Positions 11,091 through 22,075 of a stretch of 64,000 nt of DNA are shown here, piece after piece (positions within the stretch are counted from its first letter, which is position 1; each line of letters begins with the position of its first letter). The notes beneath the pieces were generated by a model, which searched no databases, had not been told where the DNA came from, and saw only the letters and a list, made by a program, of their open reading frames with translations. Origin of the DNA: Cymodocea nodosa (lineage: Eukaryota; Streptophyta; Magnoliopsida; Alismatales; Cymodoceaceae); assembly GCA_036874045.1 (NCBI GenBank), contig CM072345.1:3931501-3995500 (forward strand), in the 5' to 3' direction. Position numbers and translations under genes: made by a program.

Positions 11091-12480
11091 AATCTTGATA
11101 AATGATCTACTACTACATTCTCACAACCTTTTTTATCTTTAATTTCTAGATGAAATTCTTGTAATAATAATATCCATCGAATCAATCTAGGTTTGGTCAC
11201 TTTCTATGCTATTAGGTGTTTTAAAGTTGAATGATCCGTGTATACTATCACTTTAGCTCCAATCAAATATGATCTAAACTTTTCTAAGGCAAATACAACA
11301 GCTAACAGCTCTTTTTCAGTAGTTGTATAGTTAACTAGAGCATCATTTAAGGTTTTGCTTGCATAATGAATCACTCTAGGAGATTTTTTTATCTTTTGTC
11401 CCAACACTACTCCTACACCAAAATCAGATGCATCACACATTAATTCAAATGGATGGCTCCAATCAGGTGCTTGAATTATAGGAGTTGAAATTAAGCTAGT
11501 TTTAAGCTTGAAAAATGCTTCTTTGCAATTTTTATCAAAATTGAATGGGACATCTTTTAATAGATTGGTTAAAGGTTTAGCTATTTTGCTAAAGTCTTTA
11601 ATAAATCTTCTATAAAATCCAGCATGTCCTAGAAATGATCTAATATCTTTTACTAATTTAGGTTCTGGTAGATTAGAAATTACTTCTATTTTAGCTTTAT
11701 CTACTTCCAACCCTTTCTTTGAAACATGTCCCAAGACTATTTCTTGTTTAACCATAAAGTGACATTTTTCCCAATTTAGAACCAGACTTTTTCCACACAG
11801 TATTTTAATACTTGGTCTAAATTATTTAAACACACTTCATATCAAGTTCCATAAACAGTAAAATCATCTATAAATATTTCTAAAAAATCTTCAGTCATTC
11901 TAGTGAATATGCCCTGCATACACCTTTGAAAGGTGGCTGGTGCATTGCATAATCTGAATGGCATTCTCTTAAAAGCATAAGTTCCATTAGGACAAGTGAA
12001 AGTTATTTTCTCTCTTATCCTCTAATGCTATTGGGACTTGGTTATATCCTGAATACTCATCTAGGAAACAAAAATATTCTTGCCTTGCTAATTTCTCTAG
12101 CATTTGATCTATGAAAGGTAAGGGAAAATGATATTTCCTAGTCACTACATTCAACTTTCTATAGTCTATACACACTCTCCAGCCTGATTGAATTCTAATA
12201 GGTATCAAGTCGTGACTTTCATTCCTAATAACTGTTAATCTTGATTTCTTAGGAACTACATGGATTGGGCTAACCCATGAGCTATCAGATATCGAATAAA
12301 TTATGTCATTATCTAACCATTTAACTATTTCCCTCTTGACTACTTCTTTAAGGTTTGGATTTAATCTCCTCTCAGGAATTCTAACAGGTTTAGCATTCTC
12401 TTCCACATATATGTGGTGACAGCATAAAGTTGCACTTAACTCTTTTATATCAGTCATAGTCCATCCTATTGCTTCTTTAT
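11091..12480 (-). pseudogene. E1 reverse transcriptase and RNase H region
   Basis: Gypsy RT: GWRVCIDYRKLN at about 12180 (fingers), FLDEYSGYNQVPIA at about 12050, then the thumb/connection motif SFLGHAGFYRRFIKDFS at about 11620. RNase H follows ([45 protein letters not shown]). The intact frames are 11987-12457 and 11204-11755. The region is broken in a few places. The same region is in E2 at 45260-46624. Confidence 0.85.
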
Positions 12481-12619
12481 AAGTTTTGACTACATCTTTT
12501 AATTTAGCAATTTGATCCTTTTTTAAAACTGAAGCAATAATGATTGGACATGTTCATTTTTCTTCCAAAAATATATAGGTTAATTCAAGAGATAAAGGTT
12601 TTAATTCTAATTGTTGCCC

Positions 12620-13640
12620 ATCAGAAGCTAGAGCTCCTAATTGAACATCATCATTTTCTAAATTAATTTCTTCCTAATCTCCTTCTAGATTTATGCTTTC
12701 ACTTTCCTCTAAAGATTCAGAATTGAGTTGCCTATTTAACTCTTCTTGAATCACATCATCTAGCATATCTCCTTCATCCTCAAAAAAATCTATGATATGT
12801 AAGGACATTTCTAACTCCTTAAACTTTTCTGGTTTGAAAATGTTTAATTGAGTATCCTCATTACCATATGCTAACTTCATTACTCTAGTTTTATAATTAA
12901 TAATAGCCCCTGATGTTGCCAAAAATGGTCTTCCCAAAATTAAAGATGTATCACTATTTTTATGCTTAATTTGTTGGGAATCCAAAATTACAATATCAAT
13001 AGGATATATGAAGTTTTTTATTTTAATTAAGACATCTTCTATTTTTCCTCTAGGGTATCTTATACTTCTATCAGCTAATTGAATAACAGTCCTAGTAGGG
13101 ATTAAGCCTTCTAATCCTAAGGATGCAAATATATCACTTGGCATAACATTTATACCTGCACCTAAGTCTATTAAGGTTCTTTCTAGAATGGTATTTCCTA
13201 TGGTGCATGATATAACACGGATTCCAGGATTAGATAACTTTTTAGGAATTTGTGGTAGAAATAGGGAACTACTTTGCTCAGCTAAAAAGATTTTCCTTAA
13301 AACTTTTCGCTCTCTTTTCTTAGTACACTAATCATTAAGAAATTTAGCACAAGGTGGCATTTTCTGCAATAAATCTAATAAAGGAATGTTAACTTGTACT
13401 TTTTCAAAAATTTCTCTAATTTCTTCTTATTTTTCAGGAAATGTTTGTTGTAATCTTTCAGGATAGGGATCTAATGATTGTGATTTAAAAAATTCTTTTT
13501 CTTTCATTTGATTTCTTTGATCATTTTTAGTCTCATTTGCATATTCGGATTTTTCTTCATTGATTTCTATATTTTCAGATATTACATTTTCGTTATCATT
13601 TTGATTTTTGTTCTTATCCACCTTCATATTATTTTCGTTT
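12620..13640 (-). pseudogene. E1 protease region
   Basis: An aspartic protease-like domain of gypsy elements: LIDLGAGINVMPSDIFASLG (about 13170-13110), where the D-G-A triad sits in the usual place as DLGAG, and SLILGRPFLATSGAII (about 12940-12890). An Asn/Lys/Glu-rich linker lies upstream (13427-13627). The copy in E2 is 59790-60851. The region is broken. Confidence 0.75.
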
Positions 13641-13779
13641 TGAATTCTTGATGGTATATCAGTTCCAGATCTTAATGTTATACATAAATCTTCTAGATTT
13701 TCGTTACTTTCTTGATGCTCTTGTATATCATTTTCATGATTATGATCTTTAACTGTTTTTAGTTAATATTATGCACTTT

Positions 13780-15377
13780 TCATTTTAAACAATTTAGTTC
13801 TTCTTGCATTACCACTATCCAATTTTCATCAGATAATGCTTCTTCTATATTCCTTTGTTCCACCATAAAAACAAACATACACATACTACTTAAATTTACT
13901 GAAGCTCTAGTTTTAACTCCCTCATTAATATTATCAATGACTTGAGTAATGGGATGTGATAAGGAATAACGCCAATTTCTCTGATTTTCCTCAATATTCT
14001 CATCAACATCTAAAAGTCCATCACTTTCATCATTAGTTTGATCATTTAAGTTCATATTTTTGATTTTCTCAGATAAATCTTCAATCTCTCTATTGATTTG
14101 TAACTCTTTTGGAAATTTGATCAAATCATCACTATTAGCTTTAGATTGAGATTCTCTAAAAGAATTTTCATTAAAGCTTACATGGAGGGTTTCTTCAATA
14201 GTTCTAGAAGTCTTGTTATATACTCTATAGGCTTTACTTCTAGTAGAGTAACCTACAAAAATTCCTTCATCCACTTTGGCTTGAAATTTATCCTTTTTAT
14301 CCTTAGTACTAAGAATAAAACACTTGCAGCCAAATGGTTTCATATAGGAAATTTTTGGAACCCTATTAAACATAATTTCAAAAGGAGTTTTATTAACACG
14401 AGGTCTTAAGTGACTTCTGTTAATAACATAACAAGTTGTATTTACTACTTCAACCTAAAGATTTTGAGGTAACTTATGTTCATTCAACATAGTTCTGGCC
14501 ATTTCCTGAAGTGATCTATTCTTTCTCTCAGTAACACCATTTTGAGACAATGCTCTTGGAAAAGAAAATCTGTGATCAATGTCGTGATCTATACAGTAAT
14601 TATTCATTTGATCATTATCAAATTCAATACTATGCTCATTTTGAACAAGATTGCAAAACATTTTAAACTTTTCAAAAACTTCTGTCTTAGATGCAAGTAA
14701 ATATACCCAAGTTTATCTAGAGAAGTCATCTACTAAAACAAATACATACCGTTTACCACCAAGACTCATGATTCTTGTTGGTACAAATAGATCCATATGT
14801 ATAAGTTCAAGACTCTCTTGCTTGAAATATCAGTTTTGGATCTAAAAGAGTTTTTGTGAAGTTTACCTAATTCACATGCATCACACATAAAGTCCTTTGA
14901 GTATTTAATCTTTGGTAAACCTCTCACTAAATGTTTTCTAGATAGTTTATGTAACAGTTTCATATTTATATGCCTGATCCTTCTATGCCACAAATATGCA
15001 TCACTAGTTTTAGGTAGCAAACATGAATTTAAATCAACTGCGCTAGAAGGTAAAGATAAAATACATACAGAACCTTTTCTTTTAGCAATAAACTTAAGTT
15101 TATCTGTATTTTTATCAATAATTTTACATACATTATCTTCAAACACTACATAATATCCATTCTCAGTTAGTTTTATAACACTCAGCAAATTAAATCCTAG
15201 GTTTTCTACATATAGTACATTTGAAATAACACAAGTTGGAGTTATTTGAACATTACCCATACCTATGATTTTATCCATACTTTTGTTTCCAAATGTTACA
15301 CTTCCTTTCGTGGTATTTGTAAAATTTTGTAGTAGACTTTTCTGTCTGGTCATGTGACTTGATGCTCCACTGTCCAA
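13780..15377 (-). pseudogene. A0 protease, GAG-pre-integrase and integrase region
   Basis: The first frame (14766-15377) opens MDSGASSHMTRQKSLLQNF, a copia aspartic protease active site (DSGAS). It continues into a GAG-pre-integrase domain (YLWHRRIRHINMKLLHKL) with the CDACELGK motif. Integrase pieces follow at 14455-14661 (DHRFSFPRALSQNGVTERKN, the core Glu region) and 13780-14373 (MKPFGCKCFILSTKDK, the copia integrase C-terminal motif), ending in the first residues of RT (DENWIVVMQEELN). The region is broken. Confidence 0.85.
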
Positions 15378-15900
15378 GATCCATTTTCATGTTATTTCCT
15401 CCTACAAAACAAATTAAGAAAAACTCTTTTTTGGTGCCTAATGTTGTTGAGAACCAAGTTCATTAAACGCATATTTCTTCTTTTTGTTTAAAAATAGTTT
15501 AACATTGTCATTTATATTCTTATTAGTTGTAAGTACTATAGACTTATCATTAGCGTCATACTTTATTGGTTTGAGATTCAGGATAATCAAATCCTAAGCC
15601 AAATTTATAAGACACCGCAGGGGTACTAGTTAGTTTGTCTAACTTAGTTTGACTTAAATTCCATTTCTCAAAGGTAGAATTTAAATCTTGCTTTCTCAAT
15701 TTTAATTTATCCATCTTACCTTAGATTTTTCAACCTATTTGATTTTAAGCAGTCTAAAAGCTTTAAAACAACTTGAGCCTTAAATCAAGAAAGTTAAACG
15801 TATGCTCAGATATTAATTTTTGTTTAAAAACAAGGAAGGTAGAATGAGCAATGATATTAAATAAGTTGGTATAGATTTTATATCAAAGATTATTAACAAA
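15378..15900 (-). other. A0 gag tail and leader
   Basis: The minus strand carries the end of gag (YKFGLGFDYPES-type motif, about 15570-15620) and the leader seen in A2 and A3 (ggttgaaaaatctaaggtaa, about 15710-15730). Most of gag is not seen. No separate gene. Confidence 0.6.
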
Positions 15901-15912
15901 GCTCTGATACCA
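15901..15912 (-). other. Primer-binding site of A0
   Basis: The minus strand reads TGGTATCAGAGC two bases from the LTR end. This complements the 3' end of plant initiator methionine tRNA, the usual Ty1/copia primer. Confidence 0.85.
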
Positions 15913-15914
15913 CT

Positions 15915-16484
15915 TGTAGGATTGTATGGCTACATAAGAGGGGGGTGAATTGTGTATTTTTAATATTTTCTAAAATATAATTGAAACTTTAAAACTCAAA
16001 AACAAGTTGAGATATTGTTTTCATAAAATCATTTTTATTCAAGGATTCAATTACAATATACAATTCAATTCTCCTCAAGAATTGTAGATGCAATTATAAC
16101 TCGATACCATGTATCATCTAAACAATTTCATAACTACAAACAAAGAAAACTAATTTACGGAATTTAAAACTTTTCTCCCTGTTTGAGATCTTTCTTTTTC
16201 TTCTTTTTCTTCTTCAGCAATTCTTCAGTGACGAATATCTTGTCTTTCTCTACTTCACCGAATTTGCTTTCACTTGATACTTCAAATCTTCAGCGACATA
16301 AATTTAACCTTTTCTACTTCACTGAATTTCTTCCACTTGAGAGATTTTGCCCAAAGAGGTGTTTTTGATCCCTGAAAAAGATTTTTCTTTCGGTGTGTAG
16401 GAATGGTTTGATCTTTGAAAAGATTTTTCGTTTTGTGTGCAAGGATGGTTTGATCAACGAGAACTCTATGCCTTTTATACTGTA
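15915..16484 (-). repeat. Partial 5' LTR of A0
   Basis: It starts tgtaggattgtatgg (reverse of the LTR terminus ..GATCCTACA) and matches the R/U5 side of the other A-family LTRs up to about the TATA-box region (ttttatactgta, 16474-16485). There it meets element A1 in the opposite orientation. Confidence 0.75.
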
Positions 16485-17213
16485 TTAGAGATAGATAAAT
16501 TAAAACTGAGAGAGCAAGATTTAAATTCTACCTTTGAGAAATGGAATTTAAGTCAAACTAAGTTAGACAAACTAACTAGTACCCCTGCGGTGTCTTATAA
16601 ATTTGGCTTAGGATTTGATTATCCTGAATCTCAAGCCAATAAAGGATTTATTAGTTGCAGTTCAAGTAAATCTAAGACTAAAATTCCTTTTATTATGAAA
16701 CAAGGTAATAAATATGTAGAAGTAGGTACTTCAAGGGATGAATCATGTAGTAATAATATAAATCAATGTGATTTGTCAAATTGTACTTCTAACATGACTA
16801 AATGTTTCTAAAACTCTTGTTTCTTGTTCTGGAAATTCAGTTTCTAATGTTTCTAAAATTTCAGACAATTGTAGTAAACTGAAAATTCAAAAACCTGAGC
16901 ATGTAATTCAGTACACTGGTATTAGACCAATTACTCATTCTGCATGTGATAAAACTGAAAATTCTTGTGCAGAAAAAGATTTTGTATGTACGGAAAATGT
17001 TAATACAAGCACAAAATCTTGGTATGAACTTACTGAAATGTATGAGCATGACCAAAATAAATTAACATCTGATAAAAATCTGTTTGGTCTTGATTATACT
17101 ACATCTGAAAACATAAAGAATGATTGTAAAAGCAATAATGCTATATGTGAGTATGAAGCTAATGATAAATCAATAGTACTTACAACTAATAAGAATATAA
17201 ATGATAATCACAA
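16485..17213 (+). pseudogene. A1 gag C-terminal region
   Basis: It matches the C-terminal part of the gags of A2 and A3: LREQDLNSTFEKWNLSQTKL, the SYKFGLGFDYPES motif, then a Cys/Asn-rich stretch and an AICEYEANDKS motif. The first part is coiled-coil-like. It is broken. It has no known enzymatic role; gag forms the particle shell. Confidence 0.7.
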
Positions 17214-17685
17214 ATCTTAGTTAATCTGAATTAATGTCCTTTGAAAATCTTGATGAAATAATTTAAAAAGACAAATAAACTATTTTAGATTTAAAGGACA
17301 AAATGTTCAAATAGTTTACAATGTTCTCAAGATAATGTTAAGTTTAGCATGTGTGTTGTTTTCGGAACGTTTCGGTTGGAAGCATCCGAAAATTGTTTAG
17401 TGTACTAACTAGACGTTATGTTAGATAAGGTAACGTGTAAAAGTGCCTCTAGATAGCGTTTTACTCGTTAGGTTAGTTAACTCAACGAGTTATACTTGAA
17501 TATTTCGGGTACCTTGATTGAATAAACTTTATTCAATATTTATTTAATTTCTAAACCCGACTTCTCTTCATGTTAAGTTATACCCCTAAAAACCCTATTT
17601 AAACACTTATTACACGGGCACTTAGGTTATTTGTAAACTTTGTCAAGAAAATCTTTCCCGCTTGTTGCTGTTACAACCTACAACG
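17214..17685 (+). promoter_or_regulatory. Upstream region of A1 ORF3: motifs and TATA-like box
   Basis: A noncoding segment kept in A1, A2 and A3. It contains actcgttaggttag, then taactcaacgagtta (about 17479-17493), and a TATTTAAA box at 17596-17603, 83 bp before the ORF3 ATG. The arrangement suggests separate transcription of ORF3; this is inference. Confidence 0.5.
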
Positions 17686-19926
17686 ATGGTCTCCAAGTTC
17701 TACAAAGGTCGTGGTAGAGGAAAAGGAATAGAGAATGATGAAGTTCCACGTACTTGGTTCAAGAAAATATTTCGAGTGGACAAAAGGTTAGTAGAAATTT
17801 ATAGTGAATATTTCTTTCCTGAAGGTATACTAAATGAAGTTAGACAAGAACTCCAAAATACTGATGCTAGTATTACATACATGGGGATTCGAAGTAAATT
17901 TGATAGAGAATACAGAATGAAATGTGCTGAGATTGCATTTTTGGAACAGTATGTAAAATATTTGTAAAAAGGTGTAGGTTCATCAAATAGAACTCCTCAA
18001 ACTCCTATAAATGGTACAAGACTACAAGCATTTAAGGAAGAGTATGAATCAGCTATCCCTACTCCTTTATATTCAAAACAAGTAGAATCAGATATTGCTG
18101 TAGACAAAACAAAAGTTTACAGTCTTCGAAAGGCCGTTGCAATAGAAAGTGCCTTAGAAGAATTAAAGCAGAAAACTTTTATGGAGCAATTTGAAAAGAA
18201 AACATCAATACTTGAAAAGGAGAAACAGAAATGTTATAGAAGAAGGAAAGTTACAAAAATTATGTCTAAGGAAACAAAGTCTATTGAAAAAGGAGAATCA
18301 GATGAAAATTTATTTCCAAAGGACAATGTATGTCTAGACATTGTACCTTATTGTGCATCTAATAAATTCATCAGTTCCGAACACACTAAAACTGATGAAG
18401 ATAATGAGACTTTATTTTCCCTTGCTAGAAAGCTTGAGAAGAAATACAAGTCAAATATGAGCTCAAGTTTTTCTATCAGTACAAGTCTTGATGATGCAGA
18501 AATTAACAAATCAAAGCATCAGGCACTTGACATTGAACAAGTTATTGCAGATATAATTGACAATGTTGAAGCAGTAACTAGTTCACAAGCTGAATTGTCT
18601 GGAGTAGCAGATATTGAAAATGTTAAGACTCCAAAAGAGTTAAAAGTTAACTAGCCTTCTACAGAATCTATAGAAGTAGAGTCTGAGAATTCACAGAATG
18701 AATCAATGGAATTATCTGTTGAACAAAATGAACAATTACAGACAGATACACCGACTGTAGAATTTGTGGAAAAATTGAACTCTGAACATTCTATAGAGAC
18801 TGAACAGATGAATGTTGAGCATACTGACAATGTTCCTAACACTGTTGAAGCTGAAGAATCAAGCTTACTTGAGTAGCTTCAAGATAATATTTTGGAAGAG
18901 GAACAACATGACATTCATTTTGAAGAAGAGGTTCCTAAAGATGAATTAAACTCTGAATCACGGCTTCAGGTATCACCTTCTTTGTATACAATATTAAAAA
19001 TTCAAGGTAATGCAATTCATTTTAGATCTGAAGAAGCATTGTAGAAATACAATAATCTAATTACATGTCAGATTCTGCATGCTTGTCCAATAAAATTTAG
19101 AAATTTGATGGAAATAAGAGATCTGCTTGAGTTTCAAGGCCTCATTAAATTCTTGCCAGTAGGAAAGAAATGGAAGCAATACATAGAGCTTATTGCAGCT
19201 TTTTATAGCAAACTGGTCAAGAATGGAAATTTTCTGAAAACTCAAATAAATGAACAGGAGTTTATATTGTCTCCTGAGTTAATTTTTGAAGTTTTAGGAT
19301 TAAAGAATGAAGGTATTGTTGTTACCAACAGATTTGACATGATAAGACAACTGGAATGGAACATTCAGTCTTTATCAAAAATTCCAGATGTATATTCTGA
19401 AATGAGATTAATGGAAAATCTGAATGTAGAGGCAAGGTTTATTGCAAATATATTGCATGCAAATTTATTTCAAAGAGTTGTACATAATTTGGAAGTCAGT
19501 AGAAGTTATTTATATGCAACTTATGGCCTGCTGAATAGAATTCAAATAAATTGGTTTGATGTTTTTATGTCTCAATTACAACATATGAGTTCAAAGTTAT
19601 TTTATGGTGATGTTGTATGTAGAATCCTTGCAAGCCAATTGACTTTATCCAACTAGCCCTCTGAAACTAAAGGCATGAGAGCATTTAGTGTCAAATATTT
19701 GCAAAAATTCCAAACCATGCATAAACCTCAACGACAACAACAACACCAACAACCTGATACAGACCATATACAACAACAACAACAAAGTTATTCAGTTCAA
19801 GCAGAACAACAAACCTAGCTACCTCCTGACTTAGATGCAGTGTTTAACGACATCAGAAATGATATTAAGCATCTAGGAGATAAAATATGTAATGCTATAA
19901 GTGATATACTTAGGAGGGGTCGGTAA
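17686..19926 (+). pseudogene. A1 ORF3 (post-pol gene of family A)
   Basis: It starts MVSKFYKGRGRGKG at 17686. In order: a short basic Gly/Arg/Lys-rich N-terminus; a helical region (RTWFKKIFRVDKRL; DASITYMGIRSKFDREYRMK); a basic patch (KEKQKCYRRRKVTKIMSKE); a long acidic Ser/Glu-rich middle; a C-terminal domain (about 18990-19700) with DLLEFQGLIKFLP, FILSPELIFEVLGL, NRIQINWFDVF and KLFYGD; a Gln-rich tract; and a small tail ending ISDILRRGR. Its length of about 2.24 kb matches the gypsy ORF3 of E1. The copy is broken a few times. I see no signal peptide or membrane segment. Confidence 0.65.
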
Positions 19927-20346
19927 CTGTTTTTGTTTATTTCTGAATACAAAATGTAATGTTTATATTACTTGTTTGATTCATTGAACAATACATTTTT
20001 ATGTAAATGTGTTCAATTATTATTCTTGTTTACAGAAATCGTTGTTGTAATTCTCTTATATATATATATATATTCTCTGTAATTATCTTTTTGATTAATG
20101 ACAAAAAGGGGGAGAAATATTATAAAAAGATGATTATGATCTTAATTGCATATATATATTATAAAAGGAGATGCTATTTAAATGGTTATTGTAATCTGAC
20201 AGATGATAATTAGAAAACTGATACTTATATAATTATTGACATTTGAGAGTTTTAGTTTTGAGAGGTAAAATTTACACAAACAATAGAAATAAGTTTAAGT
20301 CATAATTGATTTAATATGGTTTTGTCATCATCAAAAAGGGGGAGAT
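19927..20346 (+). other. A1 3' noncoding region with two polypurine tracts
   Basis: AAAAAGGGGGAGA occurs at about 20103-20115 and again at 20333-20345, the second one base before the 3' LTR. Duplicate polypurine tracts upstream of the 3' LTR are, from memory, a Sirevirus hallmark. A 68-codon frame (20007-20213) with a hydrophobic run spans the first tract and is kept in A2 and A3. Confidence 0.75.
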
Positions 20347-20658
20347 TGTTGAGTATTTTTGTTTTGATGATGTGTGCTGAATGAAAATAATCATATTTGC
20401 TCAATTACTATGGCTTGTGAAAAGAAATTAAAATCATCAATTAATACAAAAAAAGCTTAGTGATATAAATACTTGTCTATATTGGATCTGAAGTTAATAA
20501 CTAGTCATTTAATTGCATTAATTTCTCATTTAGCTAAACGTTAAGTTAACATGTGTTTTTATTGAAAAGCATGATATGTTTTAATGTTATATCTTCTATA
20601 TCATGAATAGTGCACGTTTAGACAACTCGTTAAGTTAGAGTTTTGTTTGTATAGAGGT

Positions 20659-21233
20659 CACGTGAGAACTCGTTAAGTTAGAGGCTTAAAGGTTAAAATA
20701 GGTCACGTGATAACTCGTTAAGTTACTGAGTAAAAGAAGAGATGAACTTGTTAAGTTAGTGTTATACACGTGGTGAAATTATAAGTTATGAATGTTGTAT
20801 TGTATCACGTGAGGTGCACATGTTTAACTCGTTAAGTTAACATAACTAAATGTGCTGAGTTGCTATATTGAACACTAAGGCAACACGTTAGGTTAGCGTT
20901 ATAAACTTAAGTTGTTATTTTTGCACGTGGTAAAATTCTTATTATAAAAACATTTGTTTATTACTAAATCGGTGAGTTAAAGTTTTTCAGAGGCTTACAG
21001 TCGTAACTATCCTGAAAGGTAACTTAAGTCATGTTTTCAGGTCTTGACACGTGTCTCACTAGTTTTATAATATAAAGAGTTTTTCGGTGACTTACATCTG
21101 TAACTATCCGAAACTTAAACTATGTTCGGTGAGTTATCGTTTAACCTTCCGAAAGAAAGGTTAAGCTGGTTCGTTGAGTTAGCATAACACCACGGACTTA
21201 GTTCATTGAGTTAGCTACAATACTTGTCACGTG
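20659..21233 (+). promoter_or_regulatory. Cluster of seven G-boxes in the A1 LTR
   Basis: Exact CACGTG at 20659, 20704, 20767, 20806, 20924, 21048 and 21228. The first two are each followed after 4 bp by CTCGTTAAGTTA. G-boxes are the core target of plant bZIP and bHLH factors in light, abscisic acid and stress responses. A random AT-rich stretch of this size would be expected to hold none. Confidence 0.75.
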
Positions 21234-21518
21234 AAATGGCACATGAGGAACTCGTTAAGTTATATATATATACTTGTGTAACTTGTTTAGTTAACATTAA
21301 AGTAACGACTTCTTATTACACTAATGAAAAATTTTTGGACAAGAAAGTTTATTTTGCAGAAAATTTTTCAGAGATCCAAGACTGATGATTAAAGGAAATT
21401 CGAAATATAAGCGTGGGTTAGAACGTGTGTGTTTCGATGAAGGAAAAAGAAAAGACGTGGAGAAGTGGAAAACTAGTAGTGATTAAACGTGGAGGATATG
21501 CATGAAATGAAGATACAG

Positions 21519-21525
21519 TATAAAA
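21519..21525 (+). promoter_or_regulatory. TATA box of the A1 LTR
   Basis: TATAAAA inside gtaTAAAAGGCATAGA. It is conserved in A2 (28731-28737) and A3 (49460-49466) and placed between the U3 motif clusters and the repeated leader, as expected for an LTR core promoter. Confidence 0.75.
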
Positions 21526-22075
21526 GGCATAGAGTTCTCGTTGATCAATCCATCCTTGCACACAAAACGAAAAATCTTTTCAAGGATCAAACCATTCCTG
21601 CACACCAAAAGAAAAATCTTTTTCAGGGATCAAAAACACCTCTTCGAGCAAAATCTCTCAAGTGGAAGAAAATTCAGTGAAGCATAAAAGGTTAAATTTA
21701 TGTCGCTGAAGATTTGAAGTATCAAGTGAAAGCAAATTCGGTGAAGTAGAGAAAGACAAGATATTCGTCACTAAAGAATTGCTGAAGAAGAAAAAGAAAG
21801 ATCTCAAACAGGGAGAAAAGTTTTAAATTCCGCAAATTAGTTTTCTCTGTTTGTAGTTATGAAATTGTTTAGATGATACATGGTATCGACTTATAATTGC
21901 ATCTACAATTCCTAAGGAGAATTGAATTGTATATTGTAATTGAAACCTTGAATAAAAATGATTTTATGAAAACAATATCTCGACTTGTTTTTGAGTTTTA
22001 AAGTTTCAATTATATTTTAGAAAATATTAAAAATACACAATTCACCCCCCTCTTGTGTAGCCATACGATCCTACA

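Larger units (their letters stand above)
4207..13745 (-). mobile_element. Athila-like Ty3/gypsy fossil E1
   Basis: Minus-strand gypsy fossil. In reading direction, from high to low coordinate, the parts are protease, RT, RNase H, integrase, a noncoding spacer, ORF3, an LTR, a primer-site-like stretch, gag and a short spacer. RT, RNase H and integrase follow one another in the Ty3/gypsy order. The gag has the capsid look of Athila/Tat and I see no chromodomain after integrase. The element is broken many times. Because gag lies beyond the LTR rather than before protease, the stretch reads like the middle of a head-to-tail pair sharing one LTR. Copy E2 (39335-46624, 59790-60851) has the same order. 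On the right it meets Sirevirus fragment A0 near 13745. Confidence 0.75.
13746..16484 (-). mobile_element. Sirevirus-type Ty1/copia fragment A0
   Basis: A minus-strand element of family A. In reading direction: part of its 5' LTR (15915-16484), a primer site, a shortened gag tail, protease, GAG-pre-integrase and integrase domains, and the very start of RT. It is broken and incomplete. It is the only member of family A here in which integrase is visible. On the right it abuts plus-strand element A1 head-on; on the left it joins E1. Confidence 0.75.
16485..22075 (+). mobile_element. Sirevirus-type Ty1/copia element A1 (partial)
   Basis: A plus-strand family A element containing a gag tail (16485-17213), a noncoding promoter-like segment, ORF3 (17686-19926), two polypurine tracts and a full 3' LTR (20347-22075). 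No 5' LTR, protease, RT or integrase is seen. It is broken. At its right end the LTR terminus CCTACA is directly followed by the RT region of element C. The LTR is about 110 bp longer than those of A2 and A3 because of an extra TTCGG-type block. Confidence 0.8.
20347..22075 (+). repeat. 3' LTR of A1 (1729 bp)
   Basis: It begins TGTTGAGTATTTTTG after the polypurine tract and ends ATACGATCCTACA. U3 contains seven exact CACGTG boxes, several CTCGTTAAGTTA motifs, and a block of TTCGG-type palindromes (20960-21175) absent from A2 and A3. A TATAAAA box is at 21519-21525. The R/U5 part has the 'cacaccaaaagaaaaatc' duplication. Confidence 0.9.

Noticed and set aside
17686-19926. ORF3 as an envelope gene
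   Set aside because: Its position after pol would fit, but I see no signal peptide, transmembrane segment or Cys pattern. The protein looks soluble and acidic.
21489-21680. A 63-codon frame conserved in A-family LTRs (also 38182-38373, 58969-59160)
   Set aside because: It begins upstream of the TATA box, so its start would not be in element RNA from the 5' LTR. Conservation reflects young LTR copies and repeats rather than a protein.
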